A stretch of DNA of 64,000 bases from Aquilonibacter sp963703325 (GTDB lineage Bacteria > Vulcanimicrobiota > Vulcanimicrobiia > Vulcanimicrobiales > Vulcanimicrobiaceae). Below are positions 24,195 to 33,693 of the stretch, piece by piece. The DNA is taken from contig OY969805.1 in assembly GCA_963703325.1 (NCBI GenBank), positions 1,426,001 to 1,490,000 of the forward strand, written 5' to 3'. The notes under the pieces were generated by a model. That model saw nothing but the letters and a program-made list of their open reading frames with translations. It was not told where the DNA came from and did no database searches. Position 1 is the first letter of the stretch, and every line of letters starts with the position of its first letter. Both the position numbers and the translations under genes were made by a program.

Positions 24195-25475
24195 ATGCAC
24201 GATTTCGGACCATCGATTCATCGCCAGTTGACCGATCTGGAAGTCAAGCTCGAAGCGAACCGGTGCCTCTACTGCTACGACGCGCCGTGTATGAACGCGT
24301 GTCCCACGCACATTGATGTGGCGTCCTTCATCGCTAAGATCGCGCAGGGAAATCTCAAAGGCAGTGCGCGCGATATTTTAAGCGCGAACCCAATGGGCGC
24401 AAGTTGCGCGCGTGTCTGCCCAACCAGCGAACTCTGCGAAGGAGCCTGCGTCTACGCGAAGGACGACTCGCCGATTCGCATCGGCGATTTGCAGCGCTAC
24501 GCGATCGATACGTTGCAGCGCAGCGGCGAGCAACTCTTTACGCCCGGACCCTCGACGGGCAAGAAAGTCGTGATCGTCGGCGGCGGCCCGGCGGGCCTGT
24601 CCGCGGCACGCGATTTGCGGCTTGCTGGGCACGCGGTAACGATTTACGAAATGCACGATCGTTTGGGCGGCCTCAATACCTACGGCATCGTGCCGTTCCG
24701 TCTCGCAAATGACGTGGCGCTATGGGAGGCCGACTACGTGGTGGAACTCGGCGTCGACGTCGAGACCGGCGTTGAGGTCGGCGTCGACGTGTCCGTTGAC
24801 GCGTTGCTCAAAAATCATGACGCCGTGATCCTCGCCTGCGGTATGGGCGGGGTTCCGTCGCTGGGCGTCGAGGGTGACGACTTCACCTGGGATGCGCTCG
24901 ACTTCATCGAGCACGTCAAGACCGGGCGGCGGATCGGCGACCTCGGTAATCGTGTTGCGGTGATCGGCGCCGGCAACACCGCGATCGATGCACTGACCTG
25001 CGCGAAGCGGCTAGGTGCCGAGCGCGTGACGATGTACTATCGGCGCGGCGAGGAGCACATGACCGCCTACGACTTTGAATATGCTTTTGCCAAGGACGAA
25101 GGCATCGAGTTTCGGTTCTACTGCGCACCGGTTCGCATCGCCAACGGGGAGGTCACATTCGTGCGCACGGAACTGCGCGAGGGCAAGCTGGTGACGATTG
25201 CCGGCAGCGAGTTCACCGAGACGGTTTCGGCCGTGATCAGTGCGATCGGCCAGTCGCGTCTCGAGCAGACCCTCAACGCGTTTGGAATTGAAACGTACGG
25301 CGGCGTCGTGCGCGTCGATGATGCACTGCAAACGACGCGTCCCGGCGTCTTTGCCGCGGGTGATTGCATCTACGCCAAGGGTCAACGTGAAGCGATGGTG
25401 GTGGAAGCGGCCGAGCAAGGGAAAATCGCGGCGCGCAGCGTCGATGCGTTCTTGCGTACGAAGGTGGTCGCATAA
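24195..25475 (+). CDS. preT: NAD-dependent dihydropyrimidine dehydrogenase, PreT subunit
   Basis: 426 residues. N-terminal Fe-S region with CLYCYDAPCMNACP and CARVCPTSELCEGAC, then an FAD-binding Rossmann motif (VVIVGGGPAGLSAARDL) and an NAD(P)H-binding motif (VAVIGAGNTAIDALTCA). It passes electrons between NAD and the PreA subunit. The C-terminal VFAAGDC motif is the usual FAD contact. The ATG is 2 nt after mmsA; a GTG at 24189 overlapping the mmsA stop is an alternative start. Confidence 0.96.
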   Translation: MHDFGPSIHRQLTDLEVKLEANRCLYCYDAPCMNACPTHIDVASFIAKIAQGNLKGSARDILSANPMGASCARVCPTSELCEGACVYAKDDSPIRIGDLQRYAIDTLQRSGEQLFTPGPSTGKKVVIVGGGPAGLSAARDLRLAGHAVTIYEMHDRLGGLNTYGIVPFRLANDVALWEADYVVELGVDVETGVEVGVDVSVDALLKNHDAVILACGMGGVPSLGVEGDDFTWDALDFIEHVKTGRRIGDLGNRVAVIGAGNTAIDALTCAKRLGAERVTMYYRRGEEHMTAYDFEYAFAKDEGIEFRFYCAPVRIANGEVTFVRTELREGKLVTIAGSEFTETVSAVISAIGQSRLEQTLNAFGIETYGGVVRVDDALQTTRPGVFAAGDCIYAKGQREAMVVEAAEQGKIAARSVDAFLRTKVVA

Positions 25476-25476
25476 C

Positions 25477-26730
25477 GTGGCCGATCTGCGCAGCACGCTC
25501 GCCGGCATCACGAGCCCCAATCCGTTTTGGCTGGCCTCCGCGCCGCCGACCAATAGCGGTTATCAGGTGATGCGCGCCTTTGAGGCCGGCTGGGGCGGTG
25601 CCGTCTGGAAGACGCTCGGCACGCCCATCACCAATGTAAGTTCGCGGTTTGCCGGACTCGACTACAAACAAAACAAGATGCTCGCGATGAACAACATCGA
25701 GCTCATCACCGATCGCCCTCTGGATGAAAATCTGCTCGAGATTCGCGCGTGTAAGAAGGCCTTCCCCGATCGTGCGATCGTCGCGTCGCTGATGGAAGTG
25801 TGCGAGCAACAGGCGTGGCACGAACTGGTCAAGCGCGTGCAAGAAGAAGACATCGACGGCTTCGAGCTCAACTTCGGCTGTCCGCACGGCATGAGCGAGC
25901 GCGGCATGGGCGCGGCGGTCGGGCAGCATCCCGATCTGATCGAAGCGGTGACGTCCTACGTGAAGGAGGTAGCGCGGGTTCCGGTCATCGTCAAACTCAC
26001 GCCGAATATCACCGATGTGCGCGTGCCTGCGCGCGCCGCTGCGGCCGGCGGCGCCGACGCGGTCAGCATGATCAATACGATCAACAGCCTGATGGGCGTC
26101 GACATCGACTCCTGGGATCCCATCCCAAGCGTTAACGGTAAGAGCTCGCACGGCGGCTATTGCGGCCCGGCGGTCAAGCCCATCGCGCTCAATATGGTCA
26201 ACGACTGCGCGCGCGACCCGAAGGTCAATCTGCCGATCTCCGGCATCGGCGGCGTGGAGTTCTGGCAAGACGCTGTCGAGTTCTTGCTGCTGGGCGCGAG
26301 CAACGTACAGGTCTGCACCGCGGTGATGCACCACGGTTTTCGAATCGTCGAACAGCTTTGCGACGGCCTCAACAACTATCTCGACGAGCGCGGACTCGCG
26401 TCGGTCGAAGCGCTGGTCGGCGCAGCCAAAAATCGTATTACGACGTGGGAAAACCTCAATCTCAACTATCAAATCGTGGCCGAGATCGATCAATCGACGT
26501 GCATCCACTGCAGTAAGTGCTATATCGCCTGCGAGGATGCGGCGCACCAGTGCATCGATCGGAACATCGTCGACGGGACCGCAATCCTGACCGTCGATCA
26601 AGATCATTGCGTCGGGTGCAATCTTTGCATGATGGTCTGCCCGGTCGATGAGTGCATCACCATGCTGCAAGTCGACAACGGCCTGCCGCCGGAAACCTGG
26701 AAAGAACGCAGCGCCCGTATTACCGTGTAA
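25477..26730 (+). CDS. preA: NAD-dependent dihydropyrimidine dehydrogenase, PreA subunit
   Basis: 417 residues. FMN-binding dihydroorotate-dehydrogenase-like barrel (about 1-320) with FELNFGCPHGMSERGMGAAV, the catalytic-cysteine region of the family, and VIVKLTPNITD. The C-terminal ferredoxin domain has two [4Fe-4S] motifs (CIHCSKCYIAC and CVGCNLCMMVCP). With PreT it reduces uracil and thymine to the 5,6-dihydro forms. The GTG start at 25477 is one base after the preT stop. Confidence 0.96.
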   Translation: MADLRSTLAGITSPNPFWLASAPPTNSGYQVMRAFEAGWGGAVWKTLGTPITNVSSRFAGLDYKQNKMLAMNNIELITDRPLDENLLEIRACKKAFPDRAIVASLMEVCEQQAWHELVKRVQEEDIDGFELNFGCPHGMSERGMGAAVGQHPDLIEAVTSYVKEVARVPVIVKLTPNITDVRVPARAAAAGGADAVSMINTINSLMGVDIDSWDPIPSVNGKSSHGGYCGPAVKPIALNMVNDCARDPKVNLPISGIGGVEFWQDAVEFLLLGASNVQVCTAVMHHGFRIVEQLCDGLNNYLDERGLASVEALVGAAKNRITTWENLNLNYQIVAEIDQSTCIHCSKCYIACEDAAHQCIDRNIVDGTAILTVDQDHCVGCNLCMMVCPVDECITMLQVDNGLPPETWKERSARITV

Positions 26731-26739
26731 GGAGAAACA

Positions 26740-28131
26740 TTGGGAACCGTCATCCGTGGTGGCGTCGTCGTTACGGCCACCGACACGCAGCGTGCCGACG
26801 TGCTTATCGAAGGCGAGCGCATCACCATGCTCGCCGAATCGATCCCCGGTAACGGCCACACGACGATCGATGCGACCGGTGCCTTTGTGTTTCCCGGCGG
26901 TGTCGATCCGCATACCCACCTCGACATGCCCTTCGGCGGCACGGTCACGGCCGACGACTTCGAGAGCGGTACTCGCGCGGCGTTGCTCGGCGGCACGACG
27001 ACCGTCGTCGATTTTGCGCTGCATACCCGTGGCGACTCGCTGCACAATGCGCTTAAAACGTGGCACGGCAAGGCCGACGGCAAAGCCTGCGGCGATTACG
27101 CTTTCCACCTCACAATCGCCGACGGCCGCGACGAGACGATGAATGAGATCCCAAAGATCATCAACGAGCAGGGCGTGAACTCATTTAAAGTGTTCATGGC
27201 CTACAAACACGTGCTCTACGTCGACGACGAAACGATCTTCAAGACGCTGCAAGCCTGTCGCGATGCCGGCGGCTTAGTTCAAGTGCACGCCGAAAACGGC
27301 GACGTGATCGAGGTGATCACCAAGGAAGCGATAGCCGCGGGCAATACCGCGCCGGTGTGGCATGCGCGTACGCGGCCGGTGGAGTGTGAAGGCGAGGCGA
27401 CCCACCGCGCCATTCGTCTCGCGGAGATCGCCGGCGCACCGCTCTACGTCGTGCACGTCTCGAGCGCAATGGCGGCCGACATGATCAGCGACGGACGCAA
27501 ACGCGGATTACCGATTTACGGCGAGACCTGCCCGCAATATCTCGTCTGCGACACCGAGGACTATCTGCGGCCGGATTTCGAAGGTGCGAAGTACGTCCTT
27601 TCCCCACCGATCCGCGACAAGTGGAATCAAAGCGTCTTACTGCGCAAGCTCAAGAACATGGAGCTGCACGCGTTTGGTTCGGATCACTGCAGCTTCAATC
27701 TGTGCGGGCAAAAAGAATTGGGGCGCCACGATTTTTCGAAGATCCCCAACGGCGCGCCGACGATCGAGGATCGGCTGGCGATTCTCTACCACGTCGGCGT
27801 GAACGGCGGCGTGATCAGCCCTAACCAATTCGTGGCGCTCGGTGCGACCAATCCCGCGCGGCTCTTCGGACTCTTTCCGCGTAAGGGCACGATCGCGGTC
27901 GGGAGCGATGCCGACATCGTGGTGTGGGACCCGAATCAAACGCGCACGATTTCCGCCAAGACGCATCACATGAACGTCGACAACAGTGTTTTCGAGGGCA
28001 TGACGGTCAAGGGGCGTCCGCGGTACGTCTTCTCGCGCGGCCTCAAAGTTGCCGACGGCGACACATTCACCGGCGCGAAGGGGCACGGTAAATTCGTGCC
28101 CAGCGATAAATTCTATCCGGTTCTGGTCTAA
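26740..28131 (+). CDS. hydA: dihydropyrimidinase (D-hydantoinase family)
   Basis: 463 residues. Amidohydrolase with the metal ligands H58 and H60 in DPHTHLDMP, the carboxylated lysine at about K150 in SFKVFMAYKH, further histidines in QVHAENGD and YVVHVSS, and the late FGSDHC aspartate. It opens dihydrouracil or dihydrothymine to N-carbamoyl-beta-amino acids. The start is a TTG at 26740 with AAGGAG 5 nt upstream, which fixes it. 9 bp after preA. Confidence 0.96.
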   Translation: MGTVIRGGVVVTATDTQRADVLIEGERITMLAESIPGNGHTTIDATGAFVFPGGVDPHTHLDMPFGGTVTADDFESGTRAALLGGTTTVVDFALHTRGDSLHNALKTWHGKADGKACGDYAFHLTIADGRDETMNEIPKIINEQGVNSFKVFMAYKHVLYVDDETIFKTLQACRDAGGLVQVHAENGDVIEVITKEAIAAGNTAPVWHARTRPVECEGEATHRAIRLAEIAGAPLYVVHVSSAMAADMISDGRKRGLPIYGETCPQYLVCDTEDYLRPDFEGAKYVLSPPIRDKWNQSVLLRKLKNMELHAFGSDHCSFNLCGQKELGRHDFSKIPNGAPTIEDRLAILYHVGVNGGVISPNQFVALGATNPARLFGLFPRKGTIAVGSDADIVVWDPNQTRTISAKTHHMNVDNSVFEGMTVKGRPRYVFSRGLKVADGDTFTGAKGHGKFVPSDKFYPVLV

Positions 28132-28141
28132 GTGAGGAACA

Positions 28142-29026
28142 GTGGATTCAAAAGTTACGATTGGACTGATTCAGGCCCGCAACGACGTTGACGGTGCCGA
28201 CCCGGTCGCGAAGCACAAGGCCGCCGCGATCGAGAAGCACGTGCGCTTGATTCGCGAGGCCAAGGCGCGTGGCGCGCAGATCGTGTGTTTGCAGGAAGTC
28301 TTTTACGGTCCGTATTTTTGTACCGAGCAGACGACGAAGTGGTACGACGCGGTCGAGCCGATTCCCGATGGCCCGACGACACAGTTGATGTGCAAGCTCG
28401 CCAAGGAGCTCGGTGTCGTGCTCGTCGTTCCGATGTACGAGGAAGAATTTTCGGGCGTCTACTACAACACCGCCGCGGTGATCGATGCCGACGGCACCTA
28501 TCTCGGAAAGTATCGCAAACATCACATTCCGCAGGTGCAGGCCGGGCCGCCGGGTTGCGGCTTCTGGGAGAAATACTACTTTCGTCCCGGGAATCTCGGC
28601 TATCCGGTCTTCGATACGGCTTTTGCGAAAGTCGGCGTCTACATCTGTTACGACCGGCACTTTCCCGAAGGTGCGCGCGCGCTCGGACTGGGCGGCGCCG
28701 AGATCGTTTTCAATCCGTCGGCGACCGTCGCCGGGCTCTCGGAGTATCTCTGGAAGCTCGAGCAGCCGGCGCACGCGGTTGCCAACGGCTACTACGTGGG
28801 CGCAATCAATCGCGTCGGGATCGAAGCGCCGTGGAATATGGGCGAATTCTACGGGCAGTCATATCTCGTCGACCCGCGCGGGCAGTTCGTCGCCACGGGA
28901 AGTCGCGATAAAGATGAGGTGGTTATCGGCGTGATGGATCGCGAGGTGATTCGCACCGTGCGCAACACCTGGCAGTTCTTCCGCGACCGCCGTCCCGACA
29001 GCTACGACTCGTTGGTAGCCCAGTAG
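28142..29026 (+). CDS. pydC: beta-ureidopropionase (N-carbamoyl-beta-alanine amidohydrolase), nitrilase family
   Basis: 294 residues. The nitrilase triad is complete: E52 in CLQEVFYGPYF, K126 in KYRKHHIPQV and C169 in YICYDRHFPEG. It hydrolyses N-carbamoyl-beta-alanine to beta-alanine, CO2 and ammonia. GTG start with GAGGAA just upstream. The stop shares one base with the start of the transporter gene. The family also holds N-carbamoylputrescine amidases, but its position right after the dihydropyrimidinase decides the call. Confidence 0.93.
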   Translation: MDSKVTIGLIQARNDVDGADPVAKHKAAAIEKHVRLIREAKARGAQIVCLQEVFYGPYFCTEQTTKWYDAVEPIPDGPTTQLMCKLAKELGVVLVVPMYEEEFSGVYYNTAAVIDADGTYLGKYRKHHIPQVQAGPPGCGFWEKYYFRPGNLGYPVFDTAFAKVGVYICYDRHFPEGARALGLGGAEIVFNPSATVAGLSEYLWKLEQPAHAVANGYYVGAINRVGIEAPWNMGEFYGQSYLVDPRGQFVATGSRDKDEVVIGVMDREVIRTVRNTWQFFRDRRPDSYDSLVAQ

Positions 29027-30528
29027 TGGCGTATACGCAAGAGCGCGTCGGTGACGTCGTGGTGCTGACGCCGCCCGAGTCCTCGCTCCTTTCGCGCAAT
29101 CAGACGATGTGGAACGACGACCTACGCCCGTGTACGCTTGCCGAACATTCGTGGCCCGGTTCCAAGTTCGCCGCGTTGTGGGTTGGGATGTGCTTGTGCC
29201 TTCCCACCTATTCGCTCGCGAGCGGCATGATCGCGCTCGGTATGAACTGGTGGGAATCGGTGCTGACGATTTTGATCGGTTGCATCGTGGTGATGGCGGC
29301 GATCTTGCTGGTGTCGCACGCTGGAACCAAGTATGGCATCCCGTATCCGGTCTTCGCGCGGCTCTGGTTCGGCACGCGCGGCGCGCATCTCCCGGCACTT
29401 GCGCGTGCGTTGATCGGTGCCGGTTGGTTTGGCATCAATTCGTGGTTTGGCGGCCTGGCGCTCGATGCGATTCTGGGTCGCGCGCTCCCGTTCTGGAACG
29501 GCATCGCGTCGCATCTGGCGATTGCGTTTGCGGTCTTTTGGGCGATCAACGTGTTGGTGGCGATGCGCGGACCCCAAGCGATCGGCCGGCTCGCGCAATT
29601 CTCGGCGCCCACGCTCGCACTTGGAGCCGTCGCATTGCTCGTGTGGGCATTGCGAACCGCACATGGCTTCGGGCCGATGCTGGCAGCGCCGGCAACGATT
29701 CACGGACCCGCGTTTTGGGCGGTCTTCTATCCTTCGGTCGTTGGCGTCATTGCGTTTTGGGCGACGCTCGCGCTCAACATCCCCGACTACACGCGTTACG
29801 CGCGCACCCAACGCGGGCAGATGCTCGGACAAATCCTCTCGATGCCGCTGACGATGGCGGCCTTCTCGTTCGTCGGCATCGCGGTCACGTCGACGACCGT
29901 GATCCTCTATGGCAAGGCACTGTGGAATCCGGTCGATTTGATCGTGACCTTTCCGACGCCCGTCGTGATCATCGGCGGTATCCTCGTCATCCTCTCATCG
30001 GTAACGATCAACGTCGGCGCGAACGTGATGGCGCCTGCACGCGCGTTCCAAAATCTTTGGCCACGCCGCATCGGCTTTGCGACCGGCGCGGTCCTTACCG
30101 GACTGCTCAGTTTGGCGATGGAGCCGTGGAAGATCTTGCACGACTTCGGCACGTACATTTTCACCTGGCTCGGAACGTACGGCGCGATGCTCGGGGCATT
30201 CGACGGTATCGCGATTGCGGATTACTGGCTGGTGCGCAGCACCCGGCTCGATCTCGCGCAACTGTATACGCCGTCGGGACGCTACTCGTACGCGGGCGGG
30301 ATCAACGTGCGCGCGGTAGTAGCCTTGTTCGTGGGGTGGTGCCTCGCGCTGCTCGGTCTTGCGGCCCCGCCGTTGCATTTCTTGTGGAGCGGCGGCTGGA
30401 TCTTTAGTTTGCTTGGCGGCCTTATCGCATATTGGCTGCTGATGCGCACGGAGGCGTCGGTCCTCTCCGCGGCGGAATACACTACGATAACCGAAGACGA
30501 AGGCGAAGTGCTCGCCAGAGGTGCGTAA
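29026..30528 (+). CDS. NCS1 family nucleobase:cation symporter
   Basis: 500 residues with about 12 membrane helices. The cytoplasmic N-terminus has MWNDDLRPCTLAEHSW, the NCS1 signature (W-N-x-D-L-x-P), and helix 1 begins FAALWVGMCLCLPTYSLASG. ALNIPDYTRYA is the conserved loop before helix 7. It probably imports uracil, thymine, dihydropyrimidine or hydantoin for the surrounding enzymes. GTG start overlapping the pydC stop by one base. Confidence 0.94.
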   Translation: MAYTQERVGDVVVLTPPESSLLSRNQTMWNDDLRPCTLAEHSWPGSKFAALWVGMCLCLPTYSLASGMIALGMNWWESVLTILIGCIVVMAAILLVSHAGTKYGIPYPVFARLWFGTRGAHLPALARALIGAGWFGINSWFGGLALDAILGRALPFWNGIASHLAIAFAVFWAINVLVAMRGPQAIGRLAQFSAPTLALGAVALLVWALRTAHGFGPMLAAPATIHGPAFWAVFYPSVVGVIAFWATLALNIPDYTRYARTQRGQMLGQILSMPLTMAAFSFVGIAVTSTTVILYGKALWNPVDLIVTFPTPVVIIGGILVILSSVTINVGANVMAPARAFQNLWPRRIGFATGAVLTGLLSLAMEPWKILHDFGTYIFTWLGTYGAMLGAFDGIAIADYWLVRSTRLDLAQLYTPSGRYSYAGGINVRAVVALFVGWCLALLGLAAPPLHFLWSGGWIFSLLGGLIAYWLLMRTEASVLSAAEYTTITEDEGEVLARGA

Positions 30529-31824
30529 ATGGATACGGTAGCCAAGAAATCGAACGCGCAACGCGCAAAAGAGCACTTATTCGTAGCGCAGCAACCGTAC
30601 TACGATGAACCGCTGACGCTGGTCAACGGCGAGGGCACGCGGCTGCGCGACGATCAGGGACGCGAGTACCTCGACGCCTTTGCCGGCATCGCGACCACCA
30701 CGCTTGGCTACGGAAACATGGAAGTCGCACAAGCGGTCGCCGAGCAAGCCAAGGAATTGATTCACGTCTCGACGCTCTATCTCACCGAGCAGCAGCTCGA
30801 CTTCGCGGAGAAGATCGCCGAGATCGCGCCGGCCGGTATGACCAAGTCATTCGTGACCAACTCGGGTTCTGAGGCAAACGAAACCGCCGCGCTGGTCGCG
30901 CGCACCGCCAAGAATTCCGCCGACTTCCTTGCCCTCGAGCACGCCTACCACGGCCGCACCGTCTACACGGTGGCCATGGCCGGCCTTTCCAACTGGCGCA
31001 ACTTCGGACCGCAGATGCCGCATATCGCCTTCGTGCCGAATCCGTACTGCTATCGCTGCCCGCTCAACCTCACCTATCCGTCGTGCGAGATCGCGTGCGC
31101 GAAATCCGCAAAGCGCGTGATCGAAACGCAAACCAACGGTGCGCCGGCGGCGATGATCGCCGAGACGATCGAGGGTGTTGCCGGCATTATCGCGCCGCCG
31201 CTCGAGTACTTCAAGGTGCTCAAGGAGACGCTGGCGCCGTTCGGCACGCTGCTGATTGCCGATGAAGTCCAAGCCGGCTGGGGTCGCCTCGGTGATGGTT
31301 GGTTCGGCATGGTGTCGACCTACGGCGTCGTTCCCGACATCATTACCTCGGCCAAGGGTCTCGCCAGCGGATTGCCGATCGGCATCGTCATCACGCGCCC
31401 GGAGCTTGCCGACGCGTTCAAAGGCCCGCACATCAACACGTTCGGCGGCAATCCACTTTCGACGCGCGCGGCAACGGTGACCATCGAGGTCATCGAAAAG
31501 AAGCACCTGATCGCCAATGCGAAAAAACAGGGCGATGCATTACTCGCCGGTTTGCGCGAACTGCAGAAGCGCTTTCCGATCATGGGCGACATACGCGGAC
31601 ACGGCTTGATGATCGGTGTCGAGTTGGTCAAGGATCCCAAGAGCAAAGCCTACGACGCGCCGGCCACCAACCGCATGCTCGAAGCGATGCGTGAACGCGG
31701 CGTGCTGCTCGGCAAGGGCGGACGCTGGGGCAACGTGTTGCGCATCCAGCCGCCGCTGATCTTTAGCAGCGACGACGTCACCGAGTTTTTGAAAGCGTTC
31801 GAATCCTCACTGAAGACAATCTGA
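30529..31824 (+). CDS. class III aminotransferase, probable beta-alanine/beta-aminoisobutyrate transaminase
   Basis: 431 residues. LDAFAGIATTTLGYG, NSGSEANETAALVAR, IADEVQAGWGRLG (PLP aspartate) and TSAKGLASGLPIG (Schiff-base K276) place it in the AGXT2-like group, whose mammalian member uses beta-aminoisobutyrate and glyoxylate or pyruvate. In this setting it should turn beta-alanine into malonate semialdehyde for MmsA. A Cys-rich insert (CYRCPLNLTYPSCEIAC) is present. It starts directly after the transporter stop. Confidence 0.92.
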   Translation: MDTVAKKSNAQRAKEHLFVAQQPYYDEPLTLVNGEGTRLRDDQGREYLDAFAGIATTTLGYGNMEVAQAVAEQAKELIHVSTLYLTEQQLDFAEKIAEIAPAGMTKSFVTNSGSEANETAALVARTAKNSADFLALEHAYHGRTVYTVAMAGLSNWRNFGPQMPHIAFVPNPYCYRCPLNLTYPSCEIACAKSAKRVIETQTNGAPAAMIAETIEGVAGIIAPPLEYFKVLKETLAPFGTLLIADEVQAGWGRLGDGWFGMVSTYGVVPDIITSAKGLASGLPIGIVITRPELADAFKGPHINTFGGNPLSTRAATVTIEVIEKKHLIANAKKQGDALLAGLRELQKRFPIMGDIRGHGLMIGVELVKDPKSKAYDAPATNRMLEAMRERGVLLGKGGRWGNVLRIQPPLIFSSDDVTEFLKAFESSLKTI

Positions 31825-31827
31825 ACA

Positions 31828-32397
31828 ATGCCTGGGTCCGGCCGCTGCTCTTGGGCAACAACCGAGTTGTCCATCGAATACCACGACAAAGAGTGGGGAC
31901 GACCCGTGCACGATGACCGGACGTTCTTCGAATTTATCACCCTCGAAGGGGCGCAGGCCGGCCTGAGCTGGGAAACGATCTTGCGCAAGCGCGATCGCTA
32001 CCGCAAGGTCTTCGCCGATTTCGACCCACAGAAGGTCGCGCGCATGACGTCGGAACGCGTTGCAAAAGTCTTGCTCGATCCCGGCATCGTGCGCAACCGC
32101 GCGAAAGTCGAATCAACGGTCAGCAACGCCAAGGCATTCCTGAAGATCCAAAAAGAGTTTCGATCGTTCGATGCCTACGTCTGGGGCTTCATCGGCGGAA
32201 AGACCATAAACAACCACATTAAACGGCGCGAAGACCTTCCAGCCGAAAGCGACGAGTCCCGTGCGCTAAGTAAGGATCTGCAAAAGCGCGGCTTCCGGTT
32301 CGTCGGCCCGACGATCATGTACGCGTTCATGCAGGCGACCGGTCTGGTGAACGATCACATTGCCGGTTGCCCACAGCATGCTCGGGCCGCCCGCTAG
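31828..32397 (+). CDS. tag: DNA-3-methyladenine glycosylase I
   Basis: 189 residues. RCSWATTELSIEYHDKEWG and FEFITLEGAQAGLSWETILRKR are the Tag signature; the zinc ligands are the N-terminal Cys and His and the C-terminal NDHIAGC part. It removes 3-methyladenine from alkylated DNA. It follows the aminotransferase by 3 bp, so it rides in the pyrimidine transcription unit, although its function is unrelated. Confidence 0.95.
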   Translation: MPGSGRCSWATTELSIEYHDKEWGRPVHDDRTFFEFITLEGAQAGLSWETILRKRDRYRKVFADFDPQKVARMTSERVAKVLLDPGIVRNRAKVESTVSNAKAFLKIQKEFRSFDAYVWGFIGGKTINNHIKRREDLPAESDESRALSKDLQKRGFRFVGPTIMYAFMQATGLVNDHIAGCPQHARAAR

Positions 32398-33262
32398 TTC
32401 ACCTGCGCCGTCGTACGGCGAAGCGATTGCTCGCCTACGCACGATGATGGATCGCGATGACGACCGTATCGCAGTCAACGCCCGCACCGCGCTTTACCTG
32501 CACGGTGCACGCGCGCCGTGGAGCTTGGTGCTGCTGCACGGTTTCACCAACCATCCCGGACAGTACCTCGACTTTGCGCCACAGTTCTACGTACTCGGGG
32601 TGAATGTGATCGTGCCGCGCATGCCGCTGCACGGCTATGCGGATCGCATGACCGACGCACTCAAGTCGTTGACGGCCGAGATGCTGCTCGAAGCCGCATA
32701 TGAAGCGGTCGACGCCGCCGCCGGGCTTGGCGAACGGGTAGCCGTCGCGGGTATCTCGATGGGCGGGTCGCTAGCGGCGCACCTCGCCCAATATCGGCCC
32801 AACGTTGCAACCAGCATGCCCATCGCGCCCGACTTCGGCCTGCTGAAGCTTCCGCGTTGGGCGCTCGACCTGATCGTGCCGATCGTGCTGGCGCTTCCCA
32901 ATTTCTTCTTGTGGTGGGACCCGCGCCTTAAGGAAAATCAGCGCCCAAGAACCGCGTACCCGCGCTTTCCGACGCACGCACTAATGCAGACCGTGAGGAT
33001 CGGCAGCGCGGTCTACCGCGCGGCGAAACGCGGGGCGCCAAGCGCGTCGCGCATCGCGACCGTCGTGAACACGCACGATCCAGCGGTGAGCAACAGCGTG
33101 ACGCAAGCGGTCGTCGAGCGTTGGCGACACCGGCGCGCGAGCGGTATCGAATATATCGAACTCACCGATCTCCCGGAGAATCATGACATCATCGAACCCG
33201 ACAATCCGCTCGCGCGAACGGAGCTGGTCTACCCTAAATTAATCGAGGTCCTCGCGCTTTAG
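32378..33262 (+). CDS. alpha/beta hydrolase, paralogue B
   Basis: 294 residues. LVLLHGFTNHPGQY, nucleophile elbow AGISMGGSLAAH, and a late ENHDIIEP. Same architecture as the protein at 21810-22679, and clearly homologous along the full length. The gene overlaps the end of tag by 20 bp. Substrate unknown; the possibility that both act on a compound linked to the pathway between them is inference only. Its stop is one base from that of the convergent low-GC gene. Confidence 0.85.
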   Translation: MLGPPASSPAPSYGEAIARLRTMMDRDDDRIAVNARTALYLHGARAPWSLVLLHGFTNHPGQYLDFAPQFYVLGVNVIVPRMPLHGYADRMTDALKSLTAEMLLEAAYEAVDAAAGLGERVAVAGISMGGSLAAHLAQYRPNVATSMPIAPDFGLLKLPRWALDLIVPIVLALPNFFLWWDPRLKENQRPRTAYPRFPTHALMQTVRIGSAVYRAAKRGAPSASRIATVVNTHDPAVSNSVTQAVVERWRHRRASGIEYIELTDLPENHDIIEPDNPLARTELVYPKLIEVLAL

Positions 33263-33263
33263 C

Positions 33264-33671
33264 CTATTTGTTGAACCAGAACCGGTACCAGCCATTGTTG
33301 AGCAGATGAAGTGTCGCGGTTATTCCTTGCGGATTGGTACTGCTGTCAATGTCGTACCGATCGTACGTATTCGCCCAGATCTTCCCGCTGCAGTCCGGGC
33401 TTTGGTACACGTCGACGTTTATCTTGGCATAGCTGGCCTGTTTCCAGATGCTAAAGTTGAACGTCGCGGATTGTCCCGGAAGAATGATGTGATGTTCACC
33501 TGAGTAGTACTCTTGCGTGTTTATACCACGGGGCCTCTGGTACAACGTGAACATGGCGCACTTGTTCGAAGCATTGATGGCTTTGATGCTATCTAGGTAG
33601 GCGTTGGCCTTAAGCGGCACGCAGACGACACATAATGCCATCGCAGCCACAATCCAAATGGAAAACTTCAT
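33264..33671 (-). CDS. small secreted protein, unknown, lower GC than neighbours
   Basis: 135 residues. Clear signal peptide (MKFSIWIVAAMALCVVCVP, cleavage near ANA). The mature part is beta-rich, with two Cys (NKCAMFTLY, SPDCSGKIW) that could form a disulfide and many Tyr and Trp. I do not recognise a family. Base composition is close to 50% GC, well below the flanking genes, and codon use is less GC-biased, which suggests recent acquisition. It has its own extended -10 and a 15-bp palindrome upstream. Confidence 0.8.
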   Translation of the reverse strand: MKFSIWIVAAMALCVVCVPLKANAYLDSIKAINASNKCAMFTLYQRPRGINTQEYYSGEHHIILPGQSATFNFSIWKQASYAKINVDVYQSPDCSGKIWANTYDRYDIDSSTNPQGITATLHLLNNGWYRFWFNK

Positions 33672-33693
33672 ACTATTCCGTTCTGTTTTCAGA

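Noticed and set aside
25273..27108. Long minus-strand open frame (611 codons) opposite preA and the dihydropyrimidinase gene
   Set aside because: It is antisense to strongly conserved enzymes; the translation is low-complexity, rich in Arg, Asp and Gly, a by-product of GC-rich codon positions.
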